Source of the DNA: Candidatus Gastranaerophilales bacterium | GTDB taxonomy: Bacteria; Cyanobacteriota; Vampirovibrionia; Gastranaerophilales; Gastranaerophilaceae | NCBI GenBank assembly: GCA_944325875.1 | Contig: CALVBU010000011.1 | Location: 1-64,000, forward strand | Length of the DNA: 64,000 nt | Direction of reading: 5' to 3' | Part shown: piece by piece, positions 34,755-43,063 of the stretch | How the letters are laid out: every line of letters begins with the position of its first letter | How positions within the stretch are numbered: position 1 is the stretch's first letter | Position numbers and translations under genes: made by a program | Notes under the pieces: model-generated | What the model saw: only the letters and a program-made list of their open reading frames with translations | Told to the model about the DNA's origin: nothing | The model's database searches: none

Positions 34755-35395
34755 TATATAAATCCATTCTCCTTCAAAAAGTCTTCATTGAGTTTACTTT
34801 TATTATCATTCACGGACATAAATTTTTCAACGTATTTCCCTAAAATATCTGTTTCGATGTTTACATTATCACCGGTTTTTAATTCGTGAAGAGTTGTGTT
34901 TTCAAATGTGTGAGGGATAACCGCTACTTGAAATATATTTTTATTAAGTTTTGCAATTGTAAGGCTTACGCCATTGACAGCGACAGAACCCTTGTAGACT
35001 AGATATTTGCTTTCATAATCAGGAATTTCGAAGGTTAGATTATAAAAATCTGTCAATTTTTCAAATCTTAAGAATTTACCAGTACAATCTACATGACCCT
35101 GTACGATATGCCCTCCCATTCGGCTTATTGGGGTTAGAGCTCGTTCGAGATTTACCTTGTCTCCTAATTTGAAATTCCCAAGTGTAGAAATTCTTAATGT
35201 TTCATCGCTTACGTTTGCAGTAAAAGTATTTTCGCCTAGAGCTACAACGGTTTGACAGCAACCGTTTATTGCTATACTGTCTCCAATTGCAGTATCTTTT
35301 AGAACCTTTTGACATTCTACAATGATATCAGCCCCATTGGTTCTTTTTGTAAATCCTTTTATTATTCCAATTTCTTCTACAATCCCTGTAAACAT
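34754..35395 (-). CDS. ribE: Riboflavin synthase alpha chain
   Basis: 213-aa enzyme dismutating two 6,7-dimethyl-8-ribityllumazines to riboflavin. Two lumazine-binding repeats: MFTGIVEEIGIIKGF with AINGCCQTVV, and GHIVQGHVDCTGKFL with AVNGVSLTIAKL. Full length. First gene of ribE-ribBA. A TGCTAAAAT extended -10 ends 6 nt before the ATG and no RBS is present, so the operon mRNA is predicted leaderless. Lumazine synthase and RibD are not in the window. Confidence 0.95.
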   Translation of the reverse strand: MFTGIVEEIGIIKGFTKRTNGADIIVECQKVLKDTAIGDSIAINGCCQTVVALGENTFTANVSDETLRISTLGNFKLGDKVNLERALTPISRMGGHIVQGHVDCTGKFLRFEKLTDFYNLTFEIPDYESKYLVYKGSVAVNGVSLTIAKLNKNIFQVAVIPHTFENTTLHELKTGDNVNIETDILGKYVEKFMSVNDNKSKLNEDFLKENGFI

Positions 35396-35401
35396 AAGTT
35401 T

Positions 35402-35410
35402 ATTTTAGCA
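35402..35410 (-). promoter_or_regulatory. Extended -10 of leaderless ribE-ribBA operon
   Basis: Minus-strand TGCTAAAAT, then AAACTT, then ATG; 6-nt gap. Confidence 0.6.
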
Positions 35411-35444
35411 CAAATAATTTATATTTTTATTTCTTCATGCTTGA

Positions 35445-35669
35445 TTAATCAAACATAAACAATTTATATAATTCTATTCCAAGAGCATTAGCTATTGCGC
35501 CAACAGTTTCTACTGAAGGTGATTTTATTCCTCTTTCTATATAACTTATTATAGCTCTGCTCACGCCTGCTTTGTAGGCTAATTCTTCTTGGTTTAATCC
35601 AGCATTCACTCGTGCTAAAAGAATTTTTTTGCCAAGTTTTTTAGTCAAAATGTAATCTTTATTGTTCAT
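35445..35669 (-). CDS. XRE family HTH regulator
   Basis: 74-aa single-domain repressor: LGKKILLARVNAGLNQEELA, SRAIISYIERGIKSP, VETVGAIANALGIELYKLF. TATAAT lies 11 nt before the ATG. Divergent from the small helical protein at 35749 with a promoter for that gene between them (TTGACA, 17 bp, TATAGT). Similar length and arrangement to the XRE gene at 51269. Target unknown. Confidence 0.88.
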   Translation of the reverse strand: MNNKDYILTKKLGKKILLARVNAGLNQEELAYKAGVSRAIISYIERGIKSPSVETVGAIANALGIELYKLFMFD

Positions 35670-35690
35670 AATGTCACTATATTATACGCT

Positions 35691-35719
35691 TGACAATTTT
35701 CTGTCTATATACTATAGTT
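35691..35719 (+). promoter_or_regulatory. Consensus-type promoter for the 35749 gene
   Basis: TTGACA, 17-bp spacer, TATAGT, about 30 nt before the start codon. It lies between two divergent genes, so it is a probable target of the XRE protein. Confidence 0.7.
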
Positions 35720-35748
35720 ACATCTTGTAAACTTTAGTGAGGAAAATT

Positions 35749-35946
35749 ATGGAAGAATCAGTTTCAGAATTGTTAACTGCTATTTCATATACAAATTTTG
35801 AAATAAAGTCTTTGCTAGATATTCTTGAGGAATACACTTCTACAAATGCTGAAAATTCAAAATGCGTAATGAACATCTATAACCTTGTTCAGGTTATAAA
35901 ATCAAAGCATCAAGAAAACTGCGAAAAGTTTAATTTAGTTATTTAA
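35749..35946 (+). CDS. Small helical protein, 65 aa, XRE partner
   Basis: Acidic all-helix protein ([36 protein letters not shown]), no family recognised. The ATG with GAGGA 5 nt upstream is preferred over the overlapping GTG at 35737. A near-consensus promoter lies in front. Its 3' end overlaps the convergent DUF711 gene by 12 nt. The divergent XRE-plus-small-protein layout is repeated at 51269/51538. Confidence 0.65.
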   Translation: MEESVSELLTAISYTNFEIKSLLDILEEYTSTNAENSKCVMNIYNLVQVIKSKHQENCEKFNLVI

Positions 35947-37302
35947 ACTGTGGATTGGAGCTGGAATTCTGCCGCCTCTATTCACAAAACCCGCAGAGGA
36001 AAGTTTATTTACAGGCATGATTGGAGCTTCTCCAAGTAACCCGCCATAGCAAACTTTATCTCCTACTGTTTTTCCATAAGCAGGGATGACGCGTACAGCT
36101 GTTGTTTTCTTATTAATCATACCGATAGCCATTTCATCTGCAATCATTCCCGCAATTGTACTTGCAGGTGTATCTCCTGGAATTGCAATCATATCAAGTC
36201 CTACAGAGCAAACACAAGTCATAGCTTCCAATTTATCAAAGGTTAAATATCCGTTTGTTGTAGCTTCAATCATTCCGGCATCTTCTGATACTGGAATAAA
36301 TGCTCCTGAAAGTCCTCCTACATGTGAACTTGCCATAATTCCACCTTTTTTAACAGCATCATTTAGCATAGCAAGGGCTGCAGTTGTGCCGTGTGCTCCG
36401 GCATGTTCTAAGCCCATTGCTTGGAAAATTCCGGCAACACTATCACCTGCTGCAGGTGTTGGAGCTAATGATAAGTCGATTATTCCAAATGGAATATCAA
36501 GTTTTTTCGCTAATTTTCTACCTACAAGTTCTCCTGTTGAGGTTATTTTATAAGCTATTTCTTTAATTTTATTTGCAATTTCTGATAAATCTGCATTCTT
36601 TGGCATAGATTCAATAGCCGCTCTTACTACTCCGGGGCCTGAAACTCCGACATTTAATGCACATTCAGGTTCACCAACCCCGCAAAATGCGCCAGCCATA
36701 AATGGATTATCGCTTGCTGAATTACAGAAACATACCAGTTTTGCAGCACCGATTCCATCTCTGTCTTTTGTTAACTCAGCAGCTTTTTTTATTGTATCTG
36801 CCATTTTTAAAACCGCATCCATATTAATTCCGGCTTTTGATGTAGCTAGGTTTATGGATGAACATAATCTTTCGGTTTTTGCTAAAGCTTCAGGGATACT
36901 TTCTATTAGTAATCTGTCGCCTTTTGTACAACCTTTTTCAACAAGTGCAGAGAACCCGCCTATAAAGTTTACGCCGACTTCTTCTGCCGCTTTATCAAGT
37001 GTTTGCGCTATTTTTACGTAATCAGGATTTTTACATGCTTCTCCAATTAATGAAATTGGAGTAACTGCTATTCTTTTATTTATAATAGGAATAGAATAAT
37101 CGTTTTCCAATTCATCTGCATATTCCACAAGATTTTTAGCATAATGCTTAATCTTGTTGTATATGTTTTCGCAAACAACGTCTACATTACTGTCTATACA
37201 ATCTCTTAGACTTAACGCTAATGTTACAGTCCTGATGTCAAGATTGTACAATTTAATCATATTTATCGTTTCTAAAATGAAGTTTTCGTTAATATCCGCC
37301 AA
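35935..37302 (-). CDS. PFL family protein (DUF711)
   Basis: 455-aa protein of the DUF711 family, whose fold is related to pyruvate formate-lyase/ribonucleotide reductase barrels but whose function is unknown. Family landmarks: [20 protein letters not shown] at the N-terminus, [51 protein letters not shown] and [20 protein letters not shown] near the end. It begins with TTG (37300-37302) inside the end of the ZorB-like gene (14-nt overlap), so it is the third gene of that operon. DUF711 genes usually adjoin an ACT-domain gene, which is absent here. Confidence 0.9.
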   Translation of the reverse strand: MADINENFILETINMIKLYNLDIRTVTLALSLRDCIDSNVDVVCENIYNKIKHYAKNLVEYADELENDYSIPIINKRIAVTPISLIGEACKNPDYVKIAQTLDKAAEEVGVNFIGGFSALVEKGCTKGDRLLIESIPEALAKTERLCSSINLATSKAGINMDAVLKMADTIKKAAELTKDRDGIGAAKLVCFCNSASDNPFMAGAFCGVGEPECALNVGVSGPGVVRAAIESMPKNADLSEIANKIKEIAYKITSTGELVGRKLAKKLDIPFGIIDLSLAPTPAAGDSVAGIFQAMGLEHAGAHGTTAALAMLNDAVKKGGIMASSHVGGLSGAFIPVSEDAGMIEATTNGYLTFDKLEAMTCVCSVGLDMIAIPGDTPASTIAGMIADEMAIGMINKKTTAVRVIPAYGKTVGDKVCYGGLLGEAPIMPVNKLSSAGFVNRGGRIPAPIHSLNN

Positions 37303-37993
37303 AATTTAACCCGAACATTCTTGATATGTTCTTTGCCTTTACTCTTAATTTAAGTTCTACACGACGGCTTTTTGCTAAATCTTCTTTCCCGTCAGCCGTT
37401 AAAACAGGTTCTGAAAAACTTTTTCCTTCTACAACTAACATTTTTCTCAATGTTTCATCATATTTTTTGTCGTATGCTGTTTGGAACATATATTTTTCTA
37501 CTGCGTTTGCACGTAAAAGGCTTAACTCCATGTTCTTTGCAAATTGTGCGTTTGGAGAGTTAAGTCCTTTGAACATTTGGGAATCCGTATGCCCTTGTAC
37601 TACAACATTTACAACATTTTCATACAATGATGGGTTTGAAAAAATTGTATTAATGTAGATTGGAACAAATTTATCAAGATATTTTTTGCCTTTGTCAGAT
37701 AATGTATAGCTTCCGACTTCAAATAATTCCAATTCTGAAATTTTTACATTACCTGTTAGTTTGTCTACCTCAGCATCTATGTTAGCTTCTTTTAATTTTT
37801 CAGCCATTTGCTCAGAAGCTTTGATTTGGTTCTGTTGAAGTTCAACTGTTTCTTGGGTAAAACCTGTCATGGCAAGTACGAACAGGGTCATGAAAATGAT
37901 TGCCAAACCTAACATAAGGTCGGACATCGTTGTCCAGAATACGTTGTTATCGCCTTCTTCTGTATGTTTACTTTTCCCTGCTGAAATTCCCAA
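37289..37993 (-). CDS. ZorB/MotB-like stator protein with OmpA domain
   Basis: 234-aa membrane protein. One N-terminal transmembrane helix (about 19-42, [20 protein letters not shown]) carries Asp25, the position of the proton-binding Asp of MotB and ZorB. After a coiled linker, the C-terminal OmpA-like peptidoglycan-binding domain has [26 protein letters not shown] and [12 protein letters not shown] start with GGAGG 6 nt upstream. Directly downstream of the ZorA-like channel gene (12-bp gap). Resembles Zorya ZorB more than flagellar MotB in its FW..SDLM opening. Function as an ion-driven motor stator is family inference. Confidence 0.82.
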   Translation of the reverse strand: MGISAGKSKHTEEGDNNVFWTTMSDLMLGLAIIFMTLFVLAMTGFTQETVELQQNQIKASEQMAEKLKEANIDAEVDKLTGNVKISELELFEVGSYTLSDKGKKYLDKFVPIYINTIFSNPSLYENVVNVVVQGHTDSQMFKGLNSPNAQFAKNMELSLLRANAVEKYMFQTAYDKKYDETLRKMLVVEGKSFSEPVLTADGKEDLAKSRRVELKLRVKAKNISRMFGLNFGGY

Positions 37994-38005
37994 GTTTTTC
38001 CTCCA

Positions 38006-38911
38006 TTAAAACAAATCATCTACAGCATCTGATTTGCTAGATTTTGCAACTTCTTTCATTTGTTTGTTCATTAAGTTCATACCGAAAATTAAGTTTTCAA
38101 GATATGGAACCAAGTTTCCTGCTATTCCAGAATTTAGAGCTACTTTAAAGTGGTTTGGAAGCTCTGTAATAAGATGTTGAAGTGCATTGTTTTGAATTTT
38201 TGTTTCTTTCAAGAGTTCTAGTAGGAATTTTTCAGAAGATATATTGTCGAATAGTTTTCCAACAACATCAATTACTCTTGAATATGGTGCATGGCACAAG
38301 ATCGCGTATGCAAATTTTTCATAAACAATGAAAATCAATGATGCGCACAACGCAAATACTGATACTAACGCAGCGATCTGCATGGAACTCATCAGGTTTG
38401 CAACAGATGCGATAGTTGCTTCTTGGCTTGAAAAGTCAATTTTACCGAATGCAATTGCGATGTTCAAGAATGTAAACAACGGACCTAAACCTGTTAGGAT
38501 TGTTGGCCATGAAACCATAAGTTTGTTATTAAATTTTCCTGTAACCAAAGATTCTTCGTTAAAAAAGTATGCAGGATCAACTGTTGTTTGAATATTTTGA
38601 ATAGTTGATGATACTTCTTTGTAGGTTAAACTGTTATTTTCACCTTTAAGTGCAACAGATTCAGAAAATACCAATGTATTTTTAAATTCAAGCCAAATAC
38701 CTGATACATATGGGTTTAGCGACATCCATTCGTCAATTTCTTTAAATCTATAGTTCAAGTCACTTTTTTTAAAGTTACTTGTAAATTGAAATAATATGTT
38801 AAGGTTCTTTTTTACTCTTGTGTATTGAACGGTACAATATGTCATTGCTGATATAAAAGCAAAGATTACAACCAAAATCGGCGGGTCGCTAAGGATATGT
38901 GATAAATTCAT
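38006..38911 (-). CDS. ZorA/MotA/ExbB-like proton channel protein
   Basis: 301-aa integral membrane protein. The N-terminal helix (about 10-30) is followed by a cytoplasmic stretch with PAYFFNEESLV, a ZorA-like element, then two membrane helices: PTILTGLGPLFTFLNIAIAF (about 136-156) and IAALVSVFALCASLIFIVYEKF. That pair matches the TolQ/ExbB/MotA core. The cytoplasmic tail after the last helix is about 100 residues, much shorter than in described Zorya ZorA proteins. Forms a pair with the downstream ZorB-like gene. No ZorC/D/E homologue is adjacent. RBS GGAGAG. Confidence 0.8.
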   Translation of the reverse strand: MNLSHILSDPPILVVIFAFISAMTYCTVQYTRVKKNLNILFQFTSNFKKSDLNYRFKEIDEWMSLNPYVSGIWLEFKNTLVFSESVALKGENNSLTYKEVSSTIQNIQTTVDPAYFFNEESLVTGKFNNKLMVSWPTILTGLGPLFTFLNIAIAFGKIDFSSQEATIASVANLMSSMQIAALVSVFALCASLIFIVYEKFAYAILCHAPYSRVIDVVGKLFDNISSEKFLLELLKETKIQNNALQHLITELPNHFKVALNSGIAGNLVPYLENLIFGMNLMNKQMKEVAKSSKSDAVDDLF

Positions 38912-39063
38912 TATATTCTCTCCATTCTATAAAAAAGTTTAGCATAGATTGTTCTATAGGGCAAAATCTTAACATTTGAAAATTAAATTTCTCATACGTT
39001 TGGAGGAGATTTTAAGCTTTTTATTAAAGAAAAATTTTTCTCAGACGAAAAAGTGAATATATG

Positions 39064-39135
39064 ATACAGGAACTTTGTTCTTGTATTACCTCCCCAAGTC
39101 TGGTAGCCGTTCTTATCTAAGACGGCTTTTTTTTT
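39064..39135 (+). ncRNA. Candidate small RNA with C-rich anti-SD loop
   Basis: Intergenic element between the ZorA-like and histidine kinase genes. A 10-bp hairpin ATACAGGAAC / GTTCTTGTAT (39064-39086, one G-U) is followed by a single-stranded ACCTCCCC (39088-39095) and a terminator hairpin (39105-39127) with nine T. The arrangement stem, C-rich single strand, terminator is typical of trans-acting sRNAs that pair with Shine-Dalgarno sequences. A promoter is not clear (weak TATGAT and upstream TTGAAA), so expression is unproven. The rest of the 38912-39248 gap holds nothing recognisable. Confidence 0.4.
39105..39135 (+). terminator. Strong intergenic terminator
   Basis: AGCCGT / ACGGCT plus CTT / AAG with one bulge, 4-nt loop, nine T. 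There is no plus-strand protein gene upstream, which implies a non-coding transcript. Confidence 0.85.
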
Positions 39136-39233
39136 GTGTAAGATTTTTGCAATATGTGTGAATATTATTTTGTTTTTGTTTTGTTTGCGATGATTTTTGA
39201 GCTATTTGTAAGCTTTATATAATTCACAATGTG

Positions 39234-39242
39234 TGTTATAAT
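39234..39242 (+). promoter_or_regulatory. Extended -10 of leaderless histidine kinase gene
   Basis: TGTTATAAT ends 6 nt before the ATG at 39249. Confidence 0.65.
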
Positions 39243-39248
39243 AACGCT

Positions 39249-39980
39249 ATGAGCGAAAGTGATAAAAATTATGAAGATTTTATTTCGACTGTAAGTCATG
39301 AATTGCGTACTCCTTTGACATCAATTAGAGGGTTTTCACAGACTATGCTTGCATCATGGGATAAGCTTGATGATGAAAGTAAGAAAAAATTTCTTAAAAT
39401 AATTGAAGAACAGTCAAACAGACTTATTAATCTTGTTGAAAATATGCTTTCTGTAACAAAAATTCAGTCAGCAAAAGAAATGTTGATTTTTAAAGAAACC
39501 GATGTTGCACCTGTTGTGAATACGGTTGTTTCTATTGTCAAAAACCAATATAAAAATCGTAACTTTGAAGTCGATATTAATCCGAAGACTCCTACAATTT
39601 TAGTTGATAGAGATAAGTTTATGCAGGTTATGACTAATTTAATTGAGAATGCTGCAAAATATTCTGATGAAAATTCTACGGTTAAAATCCAATCCGGTTT
39701 TTGTAAGAATTGTGAATTTGTTTCTATAAAAGTTATTGATAACGGAATCGGAATTTCAGAAGAAGATTACGAGAAAATTTTTACAAAGTTCTCAAGAATA
39801 GATAATCCGTTGACAAGAAAGGTTCAAGGTAGTGGGTTAGGACTTTATATAACCAAAAATCTTGTAGAAAAAATGAAGGGTGAAATTTCTGTTACTTCAC
39901 ACGATGGCGAAACAACTTTTGAAGTAAGATTTCCTGTCTGCAATTTAGAAACCATAGCGAGGGAAAAATGCAGACAGTAA
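39249..39980 (+). CDS. Soluble sensor histidine kinase
   Basis: 243-aa kinase with HisKA (His17 in STVSHELRTPLTSIRGF) and HATPase_c: N box MTNLIENAAKYS, G1 DNGIGIS, F box, G2 GSGLGLYITKNLVEKMKG. No membrane segment or sensor domain; the dimerisation domain starts almost at the first residue, so input must come from a partner. The ATG at 39249 is preferred over one at 39231 because the latter lies upstream of the -10 box. Overlaps the next gene by 13 nt. An operon with the REC-GGDEF-like-REC protein suggests a phosphorelay pair. Confidence 0.92.
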   Translation: MSESDKNYEDFISTVSHELRTPLTSIRGFSQTMLASWDKLDDESKKKFLKIIEEQSNRLINLVENMLSVTKIQSAKEMLIFKETDVAPVVNTVVSIVKNQYKNRNFEVDINPKTPTILVDRDKFMQVMTNLIENAAKYSDENSTVKIQSGFCKNCEFVSIKVIDNGIGISEEDYEKIFTKFSRIDNPLTRKVQGSGLGLYITKNLVEKMKGEISVTSHDGETTFEVRFPVCNLETIAREKCRQ

Positions 39981-41266
39981 CTTTGATTATCGATAAAAGA
40001 CGTGAACTTTCCGTTAAGTATAAAAAATTGCTCGAAAATCAGTTTTCAGAAGTTTCAATTTCTAAAAATCTTATTTCTGCAATGAAAACTATTCAGGATA
40101 AAGAACCTGATTTAATAATTATTTCTGACAGTATTGACAGTGATTTATCAGATTATTGCAAAAAAATAAGGGCTTTAACTTATAATATGCGTCCTATTAT
40201 AATTGCAATGTCAAAATCAGCAGAATTAGACGATAAATTAAAAGTCCTCGAATGTGGTGCTGATGATTTTATCAGTGAGCCGGTTAATTCAGAAGAATTT
40301 GTAATGAGAGTAAAAGCCCATTTAAGACGTGAATTTGAGTCTAATATGGATATGAAAAAAATGCTCCCTAATAAAAACTATTCCCTAAGAGCATTGAAAC
40401 GTGTTCTAAGCAGTAAAACGAATTGGGCTTGTTTATATATTACGGTTGAAAACTTTAATAATTATCGTGAAAGTTATACAAAACTTGCTTCTGATAAACT
40501 TTTGCAGACCTATACCGCAATTATTTCATCAGCACTTAGTGAGAGTGATTATTTAGGTTCGCTTGCAGAAAATGAGTTCTTGGTAATTACAGATGCAATT
40601 AAAGCTGAAAAAATTGCTAATTTCTTGACTTTTGCATTTGATACCGTTATCCAAAAATTCTACTCTGCTCAGGATTTGAAACGCGGATATATGATTATGC
40701 AAGGTGATGAGCAAGCCGGCAGACGTTGTGATTTCATGCATACAACTATTGGTATCGTAACTAATGAATTTAAAAAATATACCGATACTCAAGAGATTAT
40801 AACAGCATTAATGAATATTAATTCAATCGCAAATTTGCCATCTAAATCAAATTATTTGATAGAAAGAGCTAAAATTTCAGCTGAGGATGCTATTTCTGAT
40901 AGGATTTATAATAAGAAAATCGTGGTAGTTGAAACTGATGAGGCAATGACTTTATTATTATCAACTATTTTAGGACTTCAGGGGTATGAGGTAAGTACTT
41001 GTAAATCTTTTCAGGATGAGCTTGAGCCTCCTGCTATCATTATTCTTGATGCTGGAGATTCGCAAGATAAAAAAGGGCTTGAAATTTGCAAACAAATAAA
41101 AAGTAATATGAAGTATAAAGATACAAAACTGATTATTACATCAATTTTTCATGATAAAGAACTTGTATTAGATACCGGTGCGGATTTGTATCTCCCAAAA
41201 CCTTATGAGATTTCAAGTCTTGTAAAATGGGTAGAAGCTTTTATGAAAGAAGTAAATAATATATAA
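39968..41266 (+). CDS. REC - degenerate GGDEF - REC protein
   Basis: 432-aa cytoplasmic signalling protein. The first receiver domain (1-120) has Asp54 (IIISDSIDS), but the usual Lys-Pro is replaced (DDFISEPVN). The middle (130-300) has the fold pattern of a diguanylate cyclase, but the signature is LAENEFLVI in place of GG[DE]EF, so cyclase activity is unlikely. The second receiver (315-432) has the phospho-Asp region AIIILDAGD and an intact YLPKPYE Lys. GAGGG RBS lies inside the kinase gene. Probably phosphorylated by that kinase, with the middle domain acting as a nucleotide sensor or scaffold. Confidence 0.85.
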   Translation: MQTVTLIIDKRRELSVKYKKLLENQFSEVSISKNLISAMKTIQDKEPDLIIISDSIDSDLSDYCKKIRALTYNMRPIIIAMSKSAELDDKLKVLECGADDFISEPVNSEEFVMRVKAHLRREFESNMDMKKMLPNKNYSLRALKRVLSSKTNWACLYITVENFNNYRESYTKLASDKLLQTYTAIISSALSESDYLGSLAENEFLVITDAIKAEKIANFLTFAFDTVIQKFYSAQDLKRGYMIMQGDEQAGRRCDFMHTTIGIVTNEFKKYTDTQEIITALMNINSIANLPSKSNYLIERAKISAEDAISDRIYNKKIVVVETDEAMTLLLSTILGLQGYEVSTCKSFQDELEPPAIIILDAGDSQDKKGLEICKQIKSNMKYKDTKLIITSIFHDKELVLDTGADLYLPKPYEISSLVKWVEAFMKEVNNI

Positions 41267-41267
41267 A

Positions 41268-41302
41268 ATTAATGCGGGTCTTCAATATACCCGCATTTAA
41301 TT
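41268..41302. terminator. Terminator after the two-component operon
   Basis: AATGCGGGT / ACCCGCATT with a 9-nt loop. Confidence 0.75.
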
Positions 41303-41337
41303 AATTTTGTTTTTCGTAAAGATAAATTGTTAGACTC

Positions 41338-41526
41338 CTAGCCTAAAAGATTTTCCAAAATTTTTGCATTATCCAGAGCTTTTCTGGATTGACTTACAGT
41401 GACTCGACGCATGTACGTACGTAGAGCCTCACGAATTAATTCACTACGTGTTCTCTGTTCATCATTTGCAAGACCATCTACTTTATTTAGAAATTCATCA
41501 GGCATAGTTACTAAAATTTTAGCCAT
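41338..41526 (-). CDS. Ribbon-helix-helix (CopG-like) protein
   Basis: 62-aa regulator: ribbon AKILVTMPDEFLNKVDGLA, helix ERTRSELIREALRTYMRR in which RSELIREAL is the classic RHH helix 2. Strong RBS GGAGG. Such proteins often act as antitoxins, but no toxin gene adjoins it, so solitary transcription control is assumed. Confidence 0.85.
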   Translation of the reverse strand: MAKILVTMPDEFLNKVDGLANDEQRTRSELIREALRTYMRRVTVSQSRKALDNAKILENLLG

Positions 41527-41731
41527 TTCACTAACCCTCCTAATTAATACAATATTATTCTAACATATCTTTTATATTTCCGCAATATTTATATAAGAAA
41601 GAATTTTATTATTTGTAATGATTAAGTTTTCAGGTTTTATAGTAACTAGAATATAGCCAGCCTTGGCTATGGACAAAAGAGTTAGTGTTGAAATATTATA
41701 ATCCTGTTAATTTAAGAAAGGAGTTTTTTGA

Positions 41732-42256
41732 ATGGACGAACAAAATCATCACAATAATTGCTTTTTATGCAATCATCCTATTTTAAAGCATACCCTTATT
41801 GGTATTTTAGTATTTTTGGGCGCATTTGCTGCTTTTTATGTCGTAACTGATTGGCATTTTAAAAGAATGCTTGATCCGGCAGTCCAAATGAGAAAAATGG
41901 AAAAAATGATGATGCAGGATCAAAGAAAAATGGATAATCTTATCAGGCATGAAGCAATGAAAGATTTCAGATTTGAGAAAAAGGCTGAAAATTTTATTCG
42001 AGTAGAAAAAAATCCTGATAATTATAAAATAATTATCGATTTACGTCCATTTGATAATGATGAAAAAAATGTTGAAGTTGCTGCAAATGGAAATGTATTA
42101 ACGGTTACGGCTGCGGGAGAGTCAAAAAAACACGGGCATGAAATGATTACTAAAGTTTCGCAAAACTTTATGTTCGATGATGATGTTGATTTGAGTAAAA
42201 TTAACAAAATTAGAGAAGGAAGTGATTACATTATATTTGTGCCAATTGAACCTTAG
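41732..42256 (+). CDS. Membrane-anchored Hsp20/alpha-crystallin-like protein
   Basis: 174-aa protein: short N-terminus with HHNNCFLCNHP, one membrane helix (about 20-42, LIGILVFLGAFAAFYVV), Met/Lys-rich linker (MRKMEKMMMQDQRKMD), then a small-heat-shock-like beta domain (YKIIIDLRPFDNDEKNVEV, NGNVLTVTAAGESK, SQNFMFDDDVDLSKI, GSDYIIFVPIEP). Classic sHSPs are soluble; membrane tethering would make this an envelope chaperone, probably facing out. RBS AAAGGAG. Monocistronic with a strong terminator. Confidence 0.78.
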   Translation: MDEQNHHNNCFLCNHPILKHTLIGILVFLGAFAAFYVVTDWHFKRMLDPAVQMRKMEKMMMQDQRKMDNLIRHEAMKDFRFEKKAENFIRVEKNPDNYKIIIDLRPFDNDEKNVEVAANGNVLTVTAAGESKKHGHEMITKVSQNFMFDDDVDLSKINKIREGSDYIIFVPIEP

Positions 42257-42273
42257 TTCGATTATCAATTAAT

Positions 42274-42310
42274 AACAAGAAAATGTCCGAATTTCGGACA
42301 TTTTCTTGTT
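42274..42310. terminator. Strong terminator after the sHSP gene
   Basis: AACAAGAAAATGTCCGAA / TTCGGACATTTTCTTGTT, nearly 18-bp stem; directly abuts the next promoter. Confidence 0.92.
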
Positions 42311-42312
42311 TG

Positions 42313-42321
42313 TGATAAAAT
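42313..42321 (+). promoter_or_regulatory. Extended -10 of leaderless response-regulator gene
   Basis: TGATAAAAT ends 6 nt before the ATG at 42328. Confidence 0.62.
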
Positions 42322-42327
42322 TCCGTT

Positions 42328-42711
42328 ATGAAAAGAATTTTGATTGTAGATGATTCGCAAGGTTGGGTTGATTACCATGAAAATGCTGTAAGGCTGCTTT
42401 TTAAGAATGAAGTTGTTATTGAAACGGCAAATTCTGCGAAAGAAGGTGTTGAAAAATTGATGCTTTCAATAGATGAGCCTTATGATATTATTCTTACTGA
42501 TATGCAGATGGAATCTGATTATTTACCTTTGTATGCCGGAGAATGGTTTATTAAGCAAATCCAGTATATGAATGAATATAAAAATACAAAAATAGTAATA
42601 ATTTCGGCAGCATCAAATATACGTGCAATTGCAGAGAAATATTCGGTTGATTATATTCCTAAATATAATTGCAGAAATGAGGGTGCTTACGATAAGATTG
42701 GAGAATTATGA
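42328..42711 (+). CDS. Stand-alone response regulator receiver protein
   Basis: 127-aa REC domain only: acidic pair Asp8-Asp9 (ILIVDDSQGW), phospho-acceptor Asp58 (DIILTDMQM), Ser/Thr position VIISAAS, and Lys in YIPKYN. It lacks an output domain, so it acts by protein contact (CheY/Spo0F-like). Overlaps the parvulin gene by 4 nt (ATGA), so translation is coupled. Leaderless transcript predicted. Confidence 0.88.
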   Translation: MKRILIVDDSQGWVDYHENAVRLLFKNEVVIETANSAKEGVEKLMLSIDEPYDIILTDMQMESDYLPLYAGEWFIKQIQYMNEYKNTKIVIISAASNIRAIAEKYSVDYIPKYNCRNEGAYDKIGEL

Positions 42712-43058
42712 TTAAAAATTTAGCAAAAATATTATTGGGTTTAATGTTACTTACAAATGTTTCGTTTGCAGAAGAAGAAGTTTCACAGGTTTGTGCAAGC
42801 CATATTCTTGTGAAAACTGCAGCGGAAGCCGTCCAAATTAAAAAAGATTTGGCAAACGGTGGCGACTTTGCAACTTATGCAAGATTATATTCTTTGTGCC
42901 CATCAGGTCAAAACGGCGGTCAGCTTGGATGTTTTGGTAAAGGTCAGATGGTTCCCGAATTTGAAAAGAAAGCTTTTTCTATGAATGTAGGAGAAGTATC
43001 CGAACCTGTTTTGACACAGTTTGGTTGGCACTTAATTAAAGTTGATGCTAAAAAGTAA
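42708..43058 (+). CDS. Exported parvulin-type peptidyl-prolyl isomerase
   Basis: 116-aa protein. The signal peptide (1-21) ends SFA/EEE, then a single PpiC/rotamase domain: ASHILVKTAAEAVQIKKDLA, FATYARLYSLCPSGQNGGQLG, CFGKGQMVPEFEKKAFSM, VGEVSEPVLTQFGWHLIKV. Catalytic histidines (SHI, WHLI) are present. Folding helper for exported proteins. Coupled to the upstream REC gene, an unusual pairing. Confidence 0.92.
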   Translation: MIKNLAKILLGLMLLTNVSFAEEEVSQVCASHILVKTAAEAVQIKKDLANGGDFATYARLYSLCPSGQNGGQLGCFGKGQMVPEFEKKAFSMNVGEVSEPVLTQFGWHLIKVDAKK

Positions 43059-43063
43059 TAGTC

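Noticed and set aside
33546-35395. FMN riboswitch upstream of ribE
   Set aside because: The -10 box lies 6 nt from the start codon, leaving no leader RNA.
36086-36553. 155-aa plus-strand ORF opposite the DUF711 gene
   Set aside because: Antisense shadow of a well-supported gene; no RBS and biased composition.
37289-38911. A complete Zorya anti-phage system
   Set aside because: Only ZorA- and ZorB-like genes are present; neighbours are DUF711 and a histidine kinase, with no ZorC, ZorD or ZorE candidate.
41338-41526. Toxin-antitoxin pair at the RHH gene
   Set aside because: No toxin-like gene adjoins it on either side.
41651-41670. ATAGCCA/TGGCTAT inverted repeat before the sHSP gene
   Set aside because: A 7-bp stem with no conserved context; could be an operator but nothing supports it further.
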